A stretch of 64,000 bases of DNA, taken from positions 372,001 through 436,000 of the forward strand of contig NZ_JACVAA010000002.1 in assembly GCF_014851565.1 (NCBI RefSeq), given 5' to 3'. The notes under the pieces were generated by a model. It had not been told where the DNA came from, did not search any database, and saw only the letters and a list, made by a program, of their open reading frames with translations. A program made the translations under genes and the position numbers. Origin of the DNA: Pseudomonas sp. PDM15 (lineage in GTDB: Bacteria; Pseudomonadota; Gammaproteobacteria; Pseudomonadales; Pseudomonadaceae). This document shows positions 1 through 7,772 of the stretch, in pieces; position 1 is the first letter of the stretch, and every line of letters begins with the position of its first letter.

Positions 1-177
1 ATCACCGCCCTCGGCTTCATCGGCATCACCCGCGTGCACCAGATCGCCATCGAGGGCCAGGAAGTCGGCGGCGAGCTGCTGGCCGCGTCGGTGGCCCAGG
101 CGCTGAGCCAGGTCGATGCGTTGGTGGAGCATTTGCAGCGGGAGCTGCAGGCGCAGCGGACGCCGGAGCCGGCCTGA
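1..177 (+). CDS. 3' end of an unidentified oxidoreductase-like protein (partial)
   Basis: The reading frame is open from the first base of the window and ends with TGA at 175-177, giving the last 58 residues of a protein whose start lies outside. The visible part begins ITALGFIGI and contains a VHQIAIEGQ stretch followed by an amphipathic helix. This resembles the C-terminal end of flavodoxin-fold NAD(P)H oxidoreductases such as FMN-dependent azoreductases, but the resemblance is from memory and weak. A hairpin with six-base arms at 199-216 follows the stop and could end transcription. Confidence 0.5.
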   Translation: MTALGFIGITRVHQIAIEGQEVGGELLAASVAQALSQVDALVEHLQRELQAQRTPEPA

Positions 178-412
178 TACCTGCTGCTTGATGCGGAAGC
201 CGCCGGTCACGGCGGCCAACGCCGCCCCCAGCAAGCAGCCCGTTCTCTAGGTGGAAACGCCGCCTGTTTTCCACCACACATGCTGTTGTTCAAGCAAGAC
301 TTCCCCGCAGGCCGGCTACGCCCCCAAAACACAACTTCCCTTCCCGCACGCAATCGCTAGAATGGCGCCCGCCCAAAAAGTGGCACATCGCCTCCATGAA
401 CAAGGACGCTCA

Positions 413-1039
413 ATGAAGACCCTGCATTACGTTGCAGCAGCCCTGCTCAGCCTGAGCCTCACCGGCTGCGTCTCCTTCAATCCCGCCGGCCCCATCGGCG
501 AACCTGCACAAAAAGCAAGCACACCCCGCCAACAGGCCGTGATGGTCGATAGCGTGGTGGTGTCGGACAGCAGCATCGACGCCGAAGTGCGCAAGAACCT
601 GGGCAGCCAGTTCACCGCACAGCTGAACAAACGCATCGAGCGCGGCGAGTACTTCCGCGAAGTAATCAGCTTCCCGGCCACGCTCGGCGAGCAGGATGTC
701 CTGCTCAAGCTGGAATTCAATTCGCTGAAAGGCAAGCGCACGCCACATCCGGGCTATTTCCCCGGCGCCATCCTTACCCTGACCGGCTGGATCTGGTTCA
801 ACGGCCCGATCTATGTCGACAAGTACGACCTGAGCGGCACCCTGACCTTCGAGGACACCCAGGGCAGAACGCTCGCCAGCAGCCAGAAGACGCTGCAGCT
901 CAAGCAGAACACCGGGCTGTGGGATGACGACTACTTCAACCTTGCCCTCGGCGCTACCCAGCTCAACGAACTGGTCGAAGACCTGCTGCAGGACAGCCTC
1001 CAGCAACTGGCCAACCAACCTCAAGGACGCACTCAATGA
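413..1039 (+). CDS. Putative lipoprotein, first of a pair
   Basis: A 208-residue protein with a lipoprotein signal: basic start, hydrophobic core and the lipobox LSLTGC, so Cys-19 should be lipidated. The start at 413 is chosen because AAGGACG precedes it and the signal peptide begins there; an upstream in-frame start would spoil the signal. The mature part has no motif I recognise. The stop overlaps the next start as ATGA, and both genes carry an almost identical AAGGACGC ribosome binding site, so they are translationally coupled. The two products are both small lipoproteins and probably act together in the envelope. Function unknown. Confidence 0.8.
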   Translation: MKTLHYVAAALLSLSLTGCVSFNPAGPIGEPAQKASTPRQQAVMVDSVVVSDSSIDAEVRKNLGSQFTAQLNKRIERGEYFREVISFPATLGEQDVLLKLEFNSLKGKRTPHPGYFPGAILTLTGWIWFNGPIYVDKYDLSGTLTFEDTQGRTLASSQKTLQLKQNTGLWDDDYFNLALGATQLNELVEDLLQDSLQQLANQPQGRTQ

Positions 1040-1623
1040 ACCGGATTCTCACCCTTCTACTGGCCACGCTGTTGCTCAGCCTTACCGGCTGCGCCACCTA
1101 CTCCCATGACGATCTGACCCTGGTCAAACAGTGGCCACCAGTAGCCACCAGCAGCGACAAGCCCAGCCTCTACCTGAAGGTGGAAGGCCAGCACCTGTTC
1201 AATGGCAATCCCACCGGTGCCAACTTGAACCAGGCCAAGCTGGCGGAGTTCGTGCTCAAGGAGTACCAGAGCAGCGAGCAGTTCGAGCGAGTCACTCTCG
1301 AACAGCAGACCTCCGATATCTACGCCACCGTGCAAATCACCAACCACGAGCGCGGCAGCATGGTCGGTGCCTTCATCACCGGCTTCACCCTGTTCGTCAT
1401 CCCGGGCAAGTACGACAACACGCTGACCATGGAAACCGTGTTCAAGGATGGCCAAGGCAAGGTGCTGGGCCGCGTCGAAAAAGAGGAAACCACCACCACC
1501 TGGATGCAGCTGCTGCTGATCTTTGCCCTGCCTTTCAACGAATCGCTGAACAACGTACTGACGCAACTCGCGCGCAGCAGCCTGGAAGACGCCGTGCAGC
1601 AGGGTCTGCTCACCGCGCGCTAA
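1036..1623 (+). CDS. Putative lipoprotein, second of a pair
   Basis: A 195-residue protein starting MNRILTLLLATLL with lipobox LSLTGC, which predicts a lipidated Cys-19. It overlaps the upstream lipoprotein gene by four bases. Residues about 118-128 form a hydrophobic GAFITGFTLFVIPG segment and a second one, LLLIFALPF, lies near residue 159, which hints at membrane-inserting hairpins. Both this protein and its partner have an alpha-helical C terminus with a spaced leucine pattern. I know no named family for it. An outer-membrane assembly or stability role would fit the context but is only inference. Confidence 0.8.
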   Translation: MNRILTLLLATLLLSLTGCATYSHDDLTLVKQWPPVATSSDKPSLYLKVEGQHLFNGNPTGANLNQAKLAEFVLKEYQSSEQFERVTLEQQTSDIYATVQITNHERGSMVGAFITGFTLFVIPGKYDNTLTMETVFKDGQGKVLGRVEKEETTTTWMQLLLIFALPFNESLNNVLTQLARSSLEDAVQQGLLTAR

Positions 1624-1699
1624 GTCTGGGCACCCAGTCGGTCGGCATGGTCTTACAATGCCATGCCGCCGATCGAACCTGCCCGGAGCCCCCCTCCCG

Positions 1700-2392
1700 A
1701 TGTTCACCCTCACCCACCTGACCAACCCGCCGCCCGAGTCGCTGAAGAGCCAGGTGCTGCAGATGGTGGTCGACTACTTCAGCGACATCAGCCCCGCCCC
1801 GCTGACGCCCAGCAATCCGCTGTACCAGCTGTACCAGTACGTGATCGGCTTCGAGGTGCACCTGTACCTGCAGGCCATGGGCAGCGAGCCGGAGAGCAGC
1901 GCCCGGCTGATCCTCGCCCTCGACGACCAGGACCCATCCCAGGTGCTGGGCTTCGCCCTCTACCTGCCCAGCGCGGATGATCCGGATGCCTGCACCCTGG
2001 CCTATATGGCCGTGCAGGCCAGCCACCGCCGCCAGGGTATCGCCCGCGCCATGCTGCAGCAGATACAGCTGCTCCACCCGCACGCAGCCCTGGCCTGCGT
2101 GGCCAGCCGCGTGCCTACCTTCGAAGCCATGGGCTTCCGGGTGCTGGGCGCGCGCGGACCGCAGGTGCTGATGAACACCCGCGACCACGCCTCGGACGGC
2201 CTGGTCGCGGTGCAGGACCTGGTGCCGATCTTCCAGTCCAAGGAGGTCGGGCAGATCCACGCCTACCTGGTCAAACAGCACGGCCAGAGGGCCATGCGCG
2301 ACGCCGAGAAGCAGCGTGACCGCCTGCTCGATCAGCTGGCCCGCCAGGCCGAGACGGTGGTCGAGGAACGCCGCAGCACGCGCCTGCACTGA
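1700..2392 (+). CDS. GNAT-family N-acetyltransferase
   Basis: A 230-residue protein. The acetyl-CoA binding signature appears as RRQGIARAML in the middle of the chain, preceded by a beta strand LAYMAVQ as in GNAT enzymes. The C-terminal about 60 residues are charged and helical, beyond the usual GNAT core. ATG at 1700 is preferred because CGGAG lies 11 bases upstream; an upstream in-frame start adds 14 residues without family character. The acceptor substrate cannot be read from the sequence. Confidence 0.75.
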   Translation: MFTLTHLTNPPPESLKSQVLQMVVDYFSDISPAPLTPSNPLYQLYQYVIGFEVHLYLQAMGSEPESSARLILALDDQDPSQVLGFALYLPSADDPDACTLAYMAVQASHRRQGIARAMLQQIQLLHPHAALACVASRVPTFEAMGFRVLGARGPQVLMNTRDHASDGLVAVQDLVPIFQSKEVGQIHAYLVKQHGQRAMRDAEKQRDRLLDQLARQAETVVEERRSTRLH

Positions 2393-2439
2393 TCAGCACC
2401 GGGCACTAGACTGTTCGCAGAACCGCATAGGAGCCCCAT

Positions 2440-2880
2440 ATGCACGGAATCACCATCACTCTGTTGCTCGCCCTCTCCTTGGCCGGCTGCGCCAGTGGCG
2501 GTGGCTCCGGCGACCATGTCCAGGTCAAGCTGGCCGGCACCGCCAAGAACTCTGGCCGAATCGGCCAGGCGACTCTCTCGCCCCGCGGTGAGCTGACCGA
2601 CATGTCGGCCTTCGTCAGCGGCGTGCCCTTCGGCGTGACACTGCCGGTACGCCTGCTGGCCTTCATCTACCCGGGCAGCTGCCAGCAGCTCGGCGCGCAA
2701 CCGGCCTACGAGCTCAACGACACGCTGCTGACCCAGCACAGGGGCTCGGCCGATGGCTGGCGTCTGTCGCGCACCGCCAAGGTACCTCTGGCAACGCTGC
2801 GCGCCGCGCCTCATGCGCTGGTGCTGCGCACGTCAGCGTCCGACGGTGACCAGGACATCTTCTGCGGCGACATCCCCTGA
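2440..2880 (+). CDS. Putative lipoprotein
   Basis: A 146-residue protein with a short lipoprotein signal ending in LSLAGC, then a glycine-rich linker (SGGGSG) typical of exposed lipoproteins. The AGGAG at 2429-2433 sits six bases before the ATG. Two further cysteines (in PGSCQQ and IFCGD) could form a disulfide in the periplasm. No motif identifies a function. It stands alone between the acetyltransferase gene and another small lipoprotein gene. Confidence 0.75.
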   Translation: MHGITITLLLALSLAGCASGGGSGDHVQVKLAGTAKNSGRIGQATLSPRGELTDMSAFVSGVPFGVTLPVRLLAFIYPGSCQQLGAQPAYELNDTLLTQHRGSADGWRLSRTAKVPLATLRAAPHALVLRTSASDGDQDIFCGDIP

Positions 2881-3025
2881 GCGGCACCGCTGATGCCTCC
2901 GTATTACGCCTCAGAGGCGCCGGCCCGTGCAGGGTTCACAGTTGAACGAAGCGGCGCGGGGCACGAGGAACCTTCCTCTGCCACGGAGCCCTAACGCCTC
3001 TTTGCAGTCAACACAGGATCCGACC

Positions 3026-3325
3026 ATGCACACCCTCGCCCGCCTCTGCCTGCTCAGCGCCGCCGCCCTCTCCCTCGGCGCCTGCTTCGACCAGGAGCAG
3101 AACGAAGCCCAGAGCAAGATCTGCATCTACAACACCGACCCTCAGGCCGAACGCTGCAAGGCCGGGCAGATGGCCTGGTTCCGCCCGGATGACGGCCAGC
3201 TGATCAGCGAGCAGATGGCCCTGAGCGTCGCCGCTGCCTACTGCGACTTCGACCACCAGGTGATGCACAACCGCGCCGGCGTAGTGTGCGTGTTCACCGA
3301 TCAGCGCCTCGGCAACGTGCAGTAA
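3026..3325 (+). CDS. Small cysteine-containing lipoprotein
   Basis: A 99-residue protein with lipobox LSLGAC. The start at 3026 is preferred to an in-frame start about 100 bases upstream because AGGA precedes it and the signal peptide begins there. After lipidation the remaining cysteines (KICIYN, ERCKAG, AAYCDF, VVCVF) could make two disulfides. It is the third distinct lipoprotein locus in the first 3.5 kb. Function unknown; small Pseudomonas lipoproteins of this size are common and poorly studied. Confidence 0.7.
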   Translation: MHTLARLCLLSAAALSLGACFDQEQNEAQSKICIYNTDPQAERCKAGQMAWFRPDDGQLISEQMALSVAAAYCDFDHQVMHNRAGVVCVFTDQRLGNVQ

Positions 3326-3450
3326 CCCCGCTTTCCCGGCCCGCCCCACGGGCCGCCCGCCGCAACCACCCGGCACCTCGGGGTGCCACCCTCCCCTCGC
3401 CCCGCTACAATGCGCGCCTTGCCGTGTCACGCCGATAAAGAAGAAACACC

Positions 3451-5466
3451 ATGTCCCTGCCCAAGAACCATCTGGAACTGCTCAGCCCTGCCCGCGATGT
3501 GACCATCGCCCGGGAGGCCATCCTGCATGGGGCCGATGCCGTGTACATCGGCGGGCCGAGCTTCGGTGCGCGGCACAACGCCTGCAACGAGGTCAGCGAT
3601 ATCGCCGAGCTGGTGAAGTTCGCCCGCCGCTACCACGCGCGGGTGTTCACCACCCTCAACACCATCTTCCACGACGACGAGCTGGAGCAGGTGCGCACGC
3701 TGATCCACCAGCTGTACGACGCCGGCGTCGATGCGCTGATCGTGCAGGACATGGGCGTGATGGAGCTGGATATTCCGCCGATCGAGCTGCATGCCAGCAC
3801 CCAGACCGACATCCGCACGCTGGACCGGGCCAAGTTCCTCGACCAGGCCGGTTTCTCCCAACTGGTACTGGCGCGCGAGCTGAATCTGCAGGAAATCCGC
3901 GCCATCGCCGACGCCACCGAAGCCTCCATCGAGTTCTTCATCCACGGCGCGCTGTGCGTGGCCTTCTCCGGCCAATGCAACATCTCCCACGCGCAGACCG
4001 GGCGCAGCGCCAACCGTGGCGACTGCTCGCAGGCCTGTCGCCTGCCGTACACCCTGAAGGACGACCAGGGCCGCGTGGTGGCCTTCGAAAAACACCTGCT
4101 ATCGATGAAGGACAACAACCAGAGCGCCAACCTGCGCGCGCTGGTCGAGGCCGGCGTGCGCTCGTTCAAGATCGAGGGGCGCTACAAGGACATGGGCTAC
4201 GTGAAGAACATCACCGCCCACTACCGCAAGGAACTCGACGCGATCCTCGAAGACCGCCCGGACCTGGCACGCGCCTCCAGCGGCCGCACCGCGCACTTCT
4301 TCCTGCCAGATCCGGACAAGACCTTCCACCGCGGCAGCACCGACTACTTCGTCACCGACCGCAAGGTCGACATCGGTGCCTTCGACTCGCCGACTTTCAC
4401 CGGCCTGGCCGTGGGCAATGTGGAGAAGGTCAACAAGCGCGACCTGATCGCCGTCACTCATGAGCCGCTGTCCAATGGCGACGGCCTCAACGTGCTGGTC
4501 AAGCGCGAGGTGGTGGGCTTCCGCGCCAACATCGCCGAGCTGAAAAACGAATTCGAGGAAGACGGCGAGAAGCGCTACCGCTACCGCGTCGAACCCAATG
4601 AAATGCCCGAGGGCTTGTTCCGTTTGCGCCCCAACCATCCGCTGTCGCGCAACCTCGACCACAACTGGCAGCAGGCGCTGCTCAAGACCAGCGCCGAGCG
4701 CCGTATCGGTGTGAGCTGGAAGGCCGTTCTGCGTGAAGAACGCCTGCAGCTCACTGCCACCAGCGAGGAAGGCATCAGCGCCCAGGCAGAGCTGCCCGGC
4801 CCGTTTGGCGTGGCCAACAAGCCGGAGCAGGCGCTCGACGGCCTGCGCGACCTGCTGACCCAGCTCGGCACCACCGAATATCACGCGCTGGACGTGGCGC
4901 TGGACGCCCCGCAGGCGTTCTTCGTGCCCAACTCGCAGCTCAAGGCGCTGCGCCGCGAGGCCATCGAAAAGCTCACCGAGGCGCGCGTCGCCGCTCACCC
5001 ACGCGGCAGCCGCAAGGCCGAGACCAGCCCGCCGCCGGTGTACCCGGAGTCGCACCTGAGCTTCCTGGCCAACGTCTACAACCAGAAGGCCCGCGACTTC
5101 TACCACCGCCACGGCGTGCAGCTGATCGACGCGGCCTACGAGGCCCACGAGGAAGAAGGCGAAGTGCCGGTGATGATCACCAAGCACTGCCTGCGCTTCT
5201 CCTTCAACCTCTGCCCCAAGCAGGCCAAGGGCGTCACCGGCGTGCGTACCAAGGTGCAGCCGATGCAGCTGATCCAGGGCGACGAGGTGCTGACCCTGAA
5301 GTTCGACTGCAAGCCGTGCGAGATGCACATCATCGGCAAGATGAAGGGCCATATCCTCCACCAGCCACAACCGGGCAGCGCAGCCCACAGCAAGATGGTC
5401 GCCAGCATCAGCCCGGAAGACCTGCTGAAGACCATCCGCAACAAGCCAACCGGCTATAGCCACTGA
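3451..5466 (+). CDS. rlhA: 23S rRNA 5-hydroxycytidine C2501 synthase (U32 family)
   Basis: A 671-residue U32 peptidase-family protein. The N-terminal barrel starts ELLSPARD and carries the family signature around HGALCVAFSGQCN, with Cys-169, Cys-176, Cys-192 and Cys-196, which in this family bind iron-sulfur. Length and the long C-terminal half, which contains another cysteine-rich patch (KHCLRFSFNLCPKQ and FDCKPCEM), match E. coli RlhA (YdcP), about 650 residues, rather than the shorter UbiU/UbiV or TrhP. RlhA hydroxylates C2501 of 23S rRNA in an iron- and growth-phase-dependent way. It appears monocistronic, with a palindrome just after the stop. Confidence 0.85.
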   Translation: MSLPKNHLELLSPARDVTIAREAILHGADAVYIGGPSFGARHNACNEVSDIAELVKFARRYHARVFTTLNTIFHDDELEQVRTLIHQLYDAGVDALIVQDMGVMELDIPPIELHASTQTDIRTLDRAKFLDQAGFSQLVLARELNLQEIRAIADATEASIEFFIHGALCVAFSGQCNISHAQTGRSANRGDCSQACRLPYTLKDDQGRVVAFEKHLLSMKDNNQSANLRALVEAGVRSFKIEGRYKDMGYVKNITAHYRKELDAILEDRPDLARASSGRTAHFFLPDPDKTFHRGSTDYFVTDRKVDIGAFDSPTFTGLAVGNVEKVNKRDLIAVTHEPLSNGDGLNVLVKREVVGFRANIAELKNEFEEDGEKRYRYRVEPNEMPEGLFRLRPNHPLSRNLDHNWQQALLKTSAERRIGVSWKAVLREERLQLTATSEEGISAQAELPGPFGVANKPEQALDGLRDLLTQLGTTEYHALDVALDAPQAFFVPNSQLKALRREAIEKLTEARVAAHPRGSRKAETSPPPVYPESHLSFLANVYNQKARDFYHRHGVQLIDAAYEAHEEEGEVPVMITKHCLRFSFNLCPKQAKGVTGVRTKVQPMQLIQGDEVLTLKFDCKPCEMHIIGKMKGHILHQPQPGSAAHSKMVASISPEDLLKTIRNKPTGYSH

Positions 5467-5484
5467 CCACAGGCGCTTTAGTAG

Positions 5485-5510
5485 GGTGGGTCACGCTCCA
5501 TCGACCCACC
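5485..5510. repeat. Perfect 8-bp inverted repeat after rlhA
   Basis: GGTGGGTC at 5485-5492 and GACCCACC at 5503-5510 are exact reverse complements around a 10-base loop. It sits between the convergent ends of rlhA and the DUF2938 gene and has no T-run, so it resembles the small dispersed palindromes common between Pseudomonas genes and may protect or end both transcripts. Confidence 0.6.
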
Positions 5511-5538
5511 AAGCGGAGCCCAGGCTTCCACACCCTGG

Positions 5539-6027
5539 TCAGAGCAGCACTAGCAGCCACCCCGCCAGGTACAGGCCAGCGCCAAATACCAGATGGGTGA
5601 GCAGCGCCCGCATGCGGACCTGCCAGGGGTTCGCCGTACGCGAGGCGGCGATGCCCATGCCGAACGCCGGCTGCATCAGCAACAGCGGCGCGGCCACGGT
5701 CAGCGCACCGAACGCCAGCGCCGGCCATAGCGTCGGCCGCTGCAGCCATTCGCCGCCTACCCGCGCCAGAAACGCCCCGGCGAAGACCAGCCCGGTCAGA
5801 TAGTGAAAGAACCAGCCCATCAGCCGCTCGCCGCGTACCGACGGCGCCTTGCCGATGGCCGCGTGGCGAAAGCGGCCGTGGCGCATATGCCCCAGCCAAC
5901 GTCCGACCAGTCCGTAGTCCAGCGCAGGCACGCCGAAGAAGCGTTTGCGCGCCAGCGCCCACAGGTCCATCACCAGCGTCGCGCCGATACCCAGAACGAT
6001 TGCCTGCACGATCATCTCGACTGCCAT
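5539..6027 (-). CDS. DUF2938 family integral membrane protein
   Basis: A 162-residue protein with about four membrane segments, including VLGIGATLVMDLWALARK at the N terminus. The DUF2938 pattern shows in the Asp of the first segment and the conserved GHMRHGRFRH loop. Start at 6027 is chosen because GGAGGT lies five bases upstream on the minus strand; a start four codons earlier would place this ribosome binding site inside the gene. It is divergent from a MerR-type regulator, with a MerR-type palindrome between them, so it is the likely target gene. Function of the family is unknown. Confidence 0.75.
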   Translation of the reverse strand: MAVEMIVQAIVLGIGATLVMDLWALARKRFFGVPALDYGLVGRWLGHMRHGRFRHAAIGKAPSVRGERLMGWFFHYLTGLVFAGAFLARVGGEWLQRPTLWPALAFGALTVAAPLLLMQPAFGMGIAASRTANPWQVRMRALLTHLVFGAGLYLAGWLLVLL

Positions 6028-6073
6028 ACCCACCTCCATCTACCCTGTCTGAAAAGCCTGCAAAGCAAGGCTG

Positions 6074-6098
6074 CCAGTTGAAGTCGACTTGAGGTCAA
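6074..6098 (-). promoter_or_regulatory. MerR-type operator and promoter between divergent genes
   Basis: On the minus strand TTGACC (6093-6098) is followed by a 19-base spacer (6074-6092) holding the dyad AAGTCGACTT. Overlong 19-20 base spacers with a central dyad are the hallmark of MerR-regulated promoters, and the core AGTCGACT equals that of E. coli zntA as I recall it. The downstream hexamer CAGCCT is a poor -10, as is often seen before activation. It would drive the DUF2938 gene. Confidence 0.6.
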
Positions 6099-6101
6099 GT
6101 G

Positions 6102-6536
6102 ATGAAAGAGATGGATATCGGCAAGGTCGCGCGCTGGTCCGGTCTGCCGGCCTCAACCCTGCGCTACTACGAGGAAAAGGGGCTGATCCGCTCCATCGGC
6201 CGCAACGGCCTGAAACGGGTGTTCGGCGAGTCGGTGCTGCAGCGTCTGTCGCTGATCGCCCTGGGCCGCACCGCCGGGTTCTCGCTGGACGATATCGCCG
6301 AGATGCTGGCGGCCGAGAATGGCCCGGCCATCGACCGGCAGTTACTGGAAGACAAGGCCGATCAGCTGGACCTGACCATCAGACGCCTGTCCGCCATCCG
6401 CGACGGCCTGCGCCACGCCGCAGTCTGTCCGGCCGAGAACCACCTGGCCTGCCCCAAGTTCCAGCGCCTGATGGGCATCGCCGCCAGGCAGGCGGCGAAG
6501 AGCAAGCACGCACCCACACCGCCGGAAAAGGCTTAG
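6102..6536 (+). CDS. MerR-family transcriptional regulator
   Basis: A 144-residue regulator. The N-terminal winged helix-turn-helix reads DIGKVARWSGLPASTLRYYE, followed by the family's KGLI and a dimerisation helix. The C terminus has two cysteines in CPAENHLACP that could bind metal or sense redox state, but this is neither the SoxR iron-sulfur motif nor a standard CueR/ZntR loop. An overlapping GTG at 6099 is an alternative start. The stop TAG at 6534-6536 uses the first base of a dispersed repeat element. Its own gene and the divergent DUF2938 gene share a MerR-type operator. Confidence 0.85.
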   Translation: MKEMDIGKVARWSGLPASTLRYYEEKGLIRSIGRNGLKRVFGESVLQRLSLIALGRTAGFSLDDIAEMLAAENGPAIDRQLLEDKADQLDLTIRRLSAIRDGLRHAAVCPAENHLACPKFQRLMGIAARQAAKSKHAPTPPEKA

Positions 6537-6703
6537 AACCTATTTACGATCTCCTGGCCGTCGGCCATACGGCGTTAAAAACAGTCCGGGACGCGGCGTC
6601 TCGGAATGCTCATTTACAGCTCGTAAACTCCGCTTCCTCGGCTGTTTTTGCGGGGCCGCCTTGGCCTTGTCTCGCTCTAGTCCAGAAGCTCGTAAACAGG
6701 TTC
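6536..6703. repeat. Dispersed inverted-repeat element, copy A (168 bp)
   Basis: The element starts GAACCTATTTACGATC and ends GCTCGTAAACAGGTTC; the two ends are imperfect inverted repeats. It shares long stretches with copies at 10167-10306 and 60500-60628, including GGAATGCTCATTTAC. This copy has about 30 extra bases in two places relative to copy C. It fills exactly the gap between two convergent genes: its first base completes the TAG stop of the MerR gene, and its last base abuts the TAA stop of the ABM gene. Confidence 0.85.
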
Positions 6704-6994
6704 TTAGGCGCTGAGCATCTCGATCTCGCGGATCTCGAAGTCGCGGCGCAGGTAATCCATGCGCCGCTCGCTGAACTCGCGCATATGCGGCAAGGCCGTG
6801 TGCTCTGCGAATGCCTCCCGCGACGCCCACACCTCGAAGAAGATGAACAGCGTTGGATCGGCCGCATCGCGCAGCATGTGGTACTGCACGCAGCCGGCCT
6901 CGGCGCGGCTGGGCTCGACATAGGCGCGGAACAGCTGCTCGAAGGCCGCGGCCTGTTCGGGCTTGGTGTAAGCGTTAAGGATAAAGCCGTACAT
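6704..6994 (-). CDS. Antibiotic biosynthesis monooxygenase (ABM) domain protein, YgiN-like
   Basis: A 96-residue protein with the ABM dimeric alpha/beta fold: start MYGFILNAYTKPEQ, central LFIFFEVWASREAFAEHT, and the C-terminal strand. The start at 6994 has CGGAG eight bases upstream; an upstream in-frame start adds 25 residues that look non-coding. In E. coli the homologue ygiN lies next to mdaB, and YgiN with MdaB has been proposed to run a quinone redox cycle. Here the two genes are divergent neighbours, which supports the same pairing. The stop TAA is directly abutted by repeat copy A. Confidence 0.8.
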   Translation of the reverse strand: MYGFILNAYTKPEQAAAFEQLFRAYVEPSRAEAGCVQYHMLRDAADPTLFIFFEVWASREAFAEHTALPHMREFSERRMDYLRRDFEIREIEMLSA

Positions 6995-7147
6995 GGTGCG
7001 CTCCGGGATGAGTGGTGGGCACACCCTAGCGCAATAGCGTCCTTGGCATTCATGACTTGTCAGCAACAATCATTTGCCCCGTAGCGGCTGTTTCCAACGG
7101 GAGCGCCTGCGTAACCTGCCGGCCATTCGATATGCCCGGAGGCTCCC

Positions 7148-7735
7148 ATGAAGAAGATCCTGCTCCTCAACGGCGGCAAGCAGTTCGCCCATTCCGACGG
7201 CCGCTACAACGCCACCCTGCATGACGCGGCAGTGGCCTACCTCGACCGCGCCGGCTTCGACGTGAAGACCACCTTTATCGACGGCGGCTACGATGCCGAA
7301 GAGGAGGTGCAGAAGATCCTCTGGGCCGACCTGGTGATCTATCAGATGCCCGGCTGGTGGATGGGCGCGCCCTGGACCGTTAAGAAGTACCTCGACGAGG
7401 TGTTCACCGCCGGCCACGGCAGCCTCTACGCCAACGACGGCCGCACCCGCTCGGATGCCTCGCAGAAGTACGGCAGCGGCGGCCTGATCCACGGCAAGAA
7501 GTACATGCTGTCGCTGACCTGGAATGCCCCGCAGCAGGCCTTCGACGACCCCACCGACTTCTTCGAGGCCAAGGGCGTGGACGCGGTGTACTTCCCGTTC
7601 CACAAGGCCAACCAGTTCCTCGGCATGAGCGCCCTGCCGACCTTCCTCAGCACCGACGTGATGAAAATGCCGAACATCGAGCGCGACATTGCCCGCTACG
7701 AGCAGCACCTGGCCGAGGTGGTAAAGGCGCTGTGA
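7148..7735 (+). CDS. mdaB: NAD(P)H quinone reductase MdaB
   Basis: A 195-residue flavodoxin-fold protein closely resembling E. coli MdaB, with the family stretches WADLVIYQMPGWWMGAPW, KYGSGGL and PFHKANQFLGM. It reduces quinones with NADPH using FAD in the cytoplasm, so that harmful semiquinones are avoided. GGAGG precedes the start. Divergent from the ABM monooxygenase gene, its usual partner. The short upstream region of about 150 bases must hold both promoters. Confidence 0.92.
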   Translation: MKKILLLNGGKQFAHSDGRYNATLHDAAVAYLDRAGFDVKTTFIDGGYDAEEEVQKILWADLVIYQMPGWWMGAPWTVKKYLDEVFTAGHGSLYANDGRTRSDASQKYGSGGLIHGKKYMLSLTWNAPQQAFDDPTDFFEAKGVDAVYFPFHKANQFLGMSALPTFLSTDVMKMPNIERDIARYEQHLAEVVKAL

Positions 7736-7772
7736 CGGCTCGCTGGCGGGCCAGCGCCAGGCGATTACTGGC

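Noticed and set aside
6074..6098. SoxR box reading of the MerR-type dyad
   Set aside because: The left half CCTCAAGT fits SoxR, but the right half does not and the neighbouring regulator lacks the SoxR iron-sulfur cysteines.
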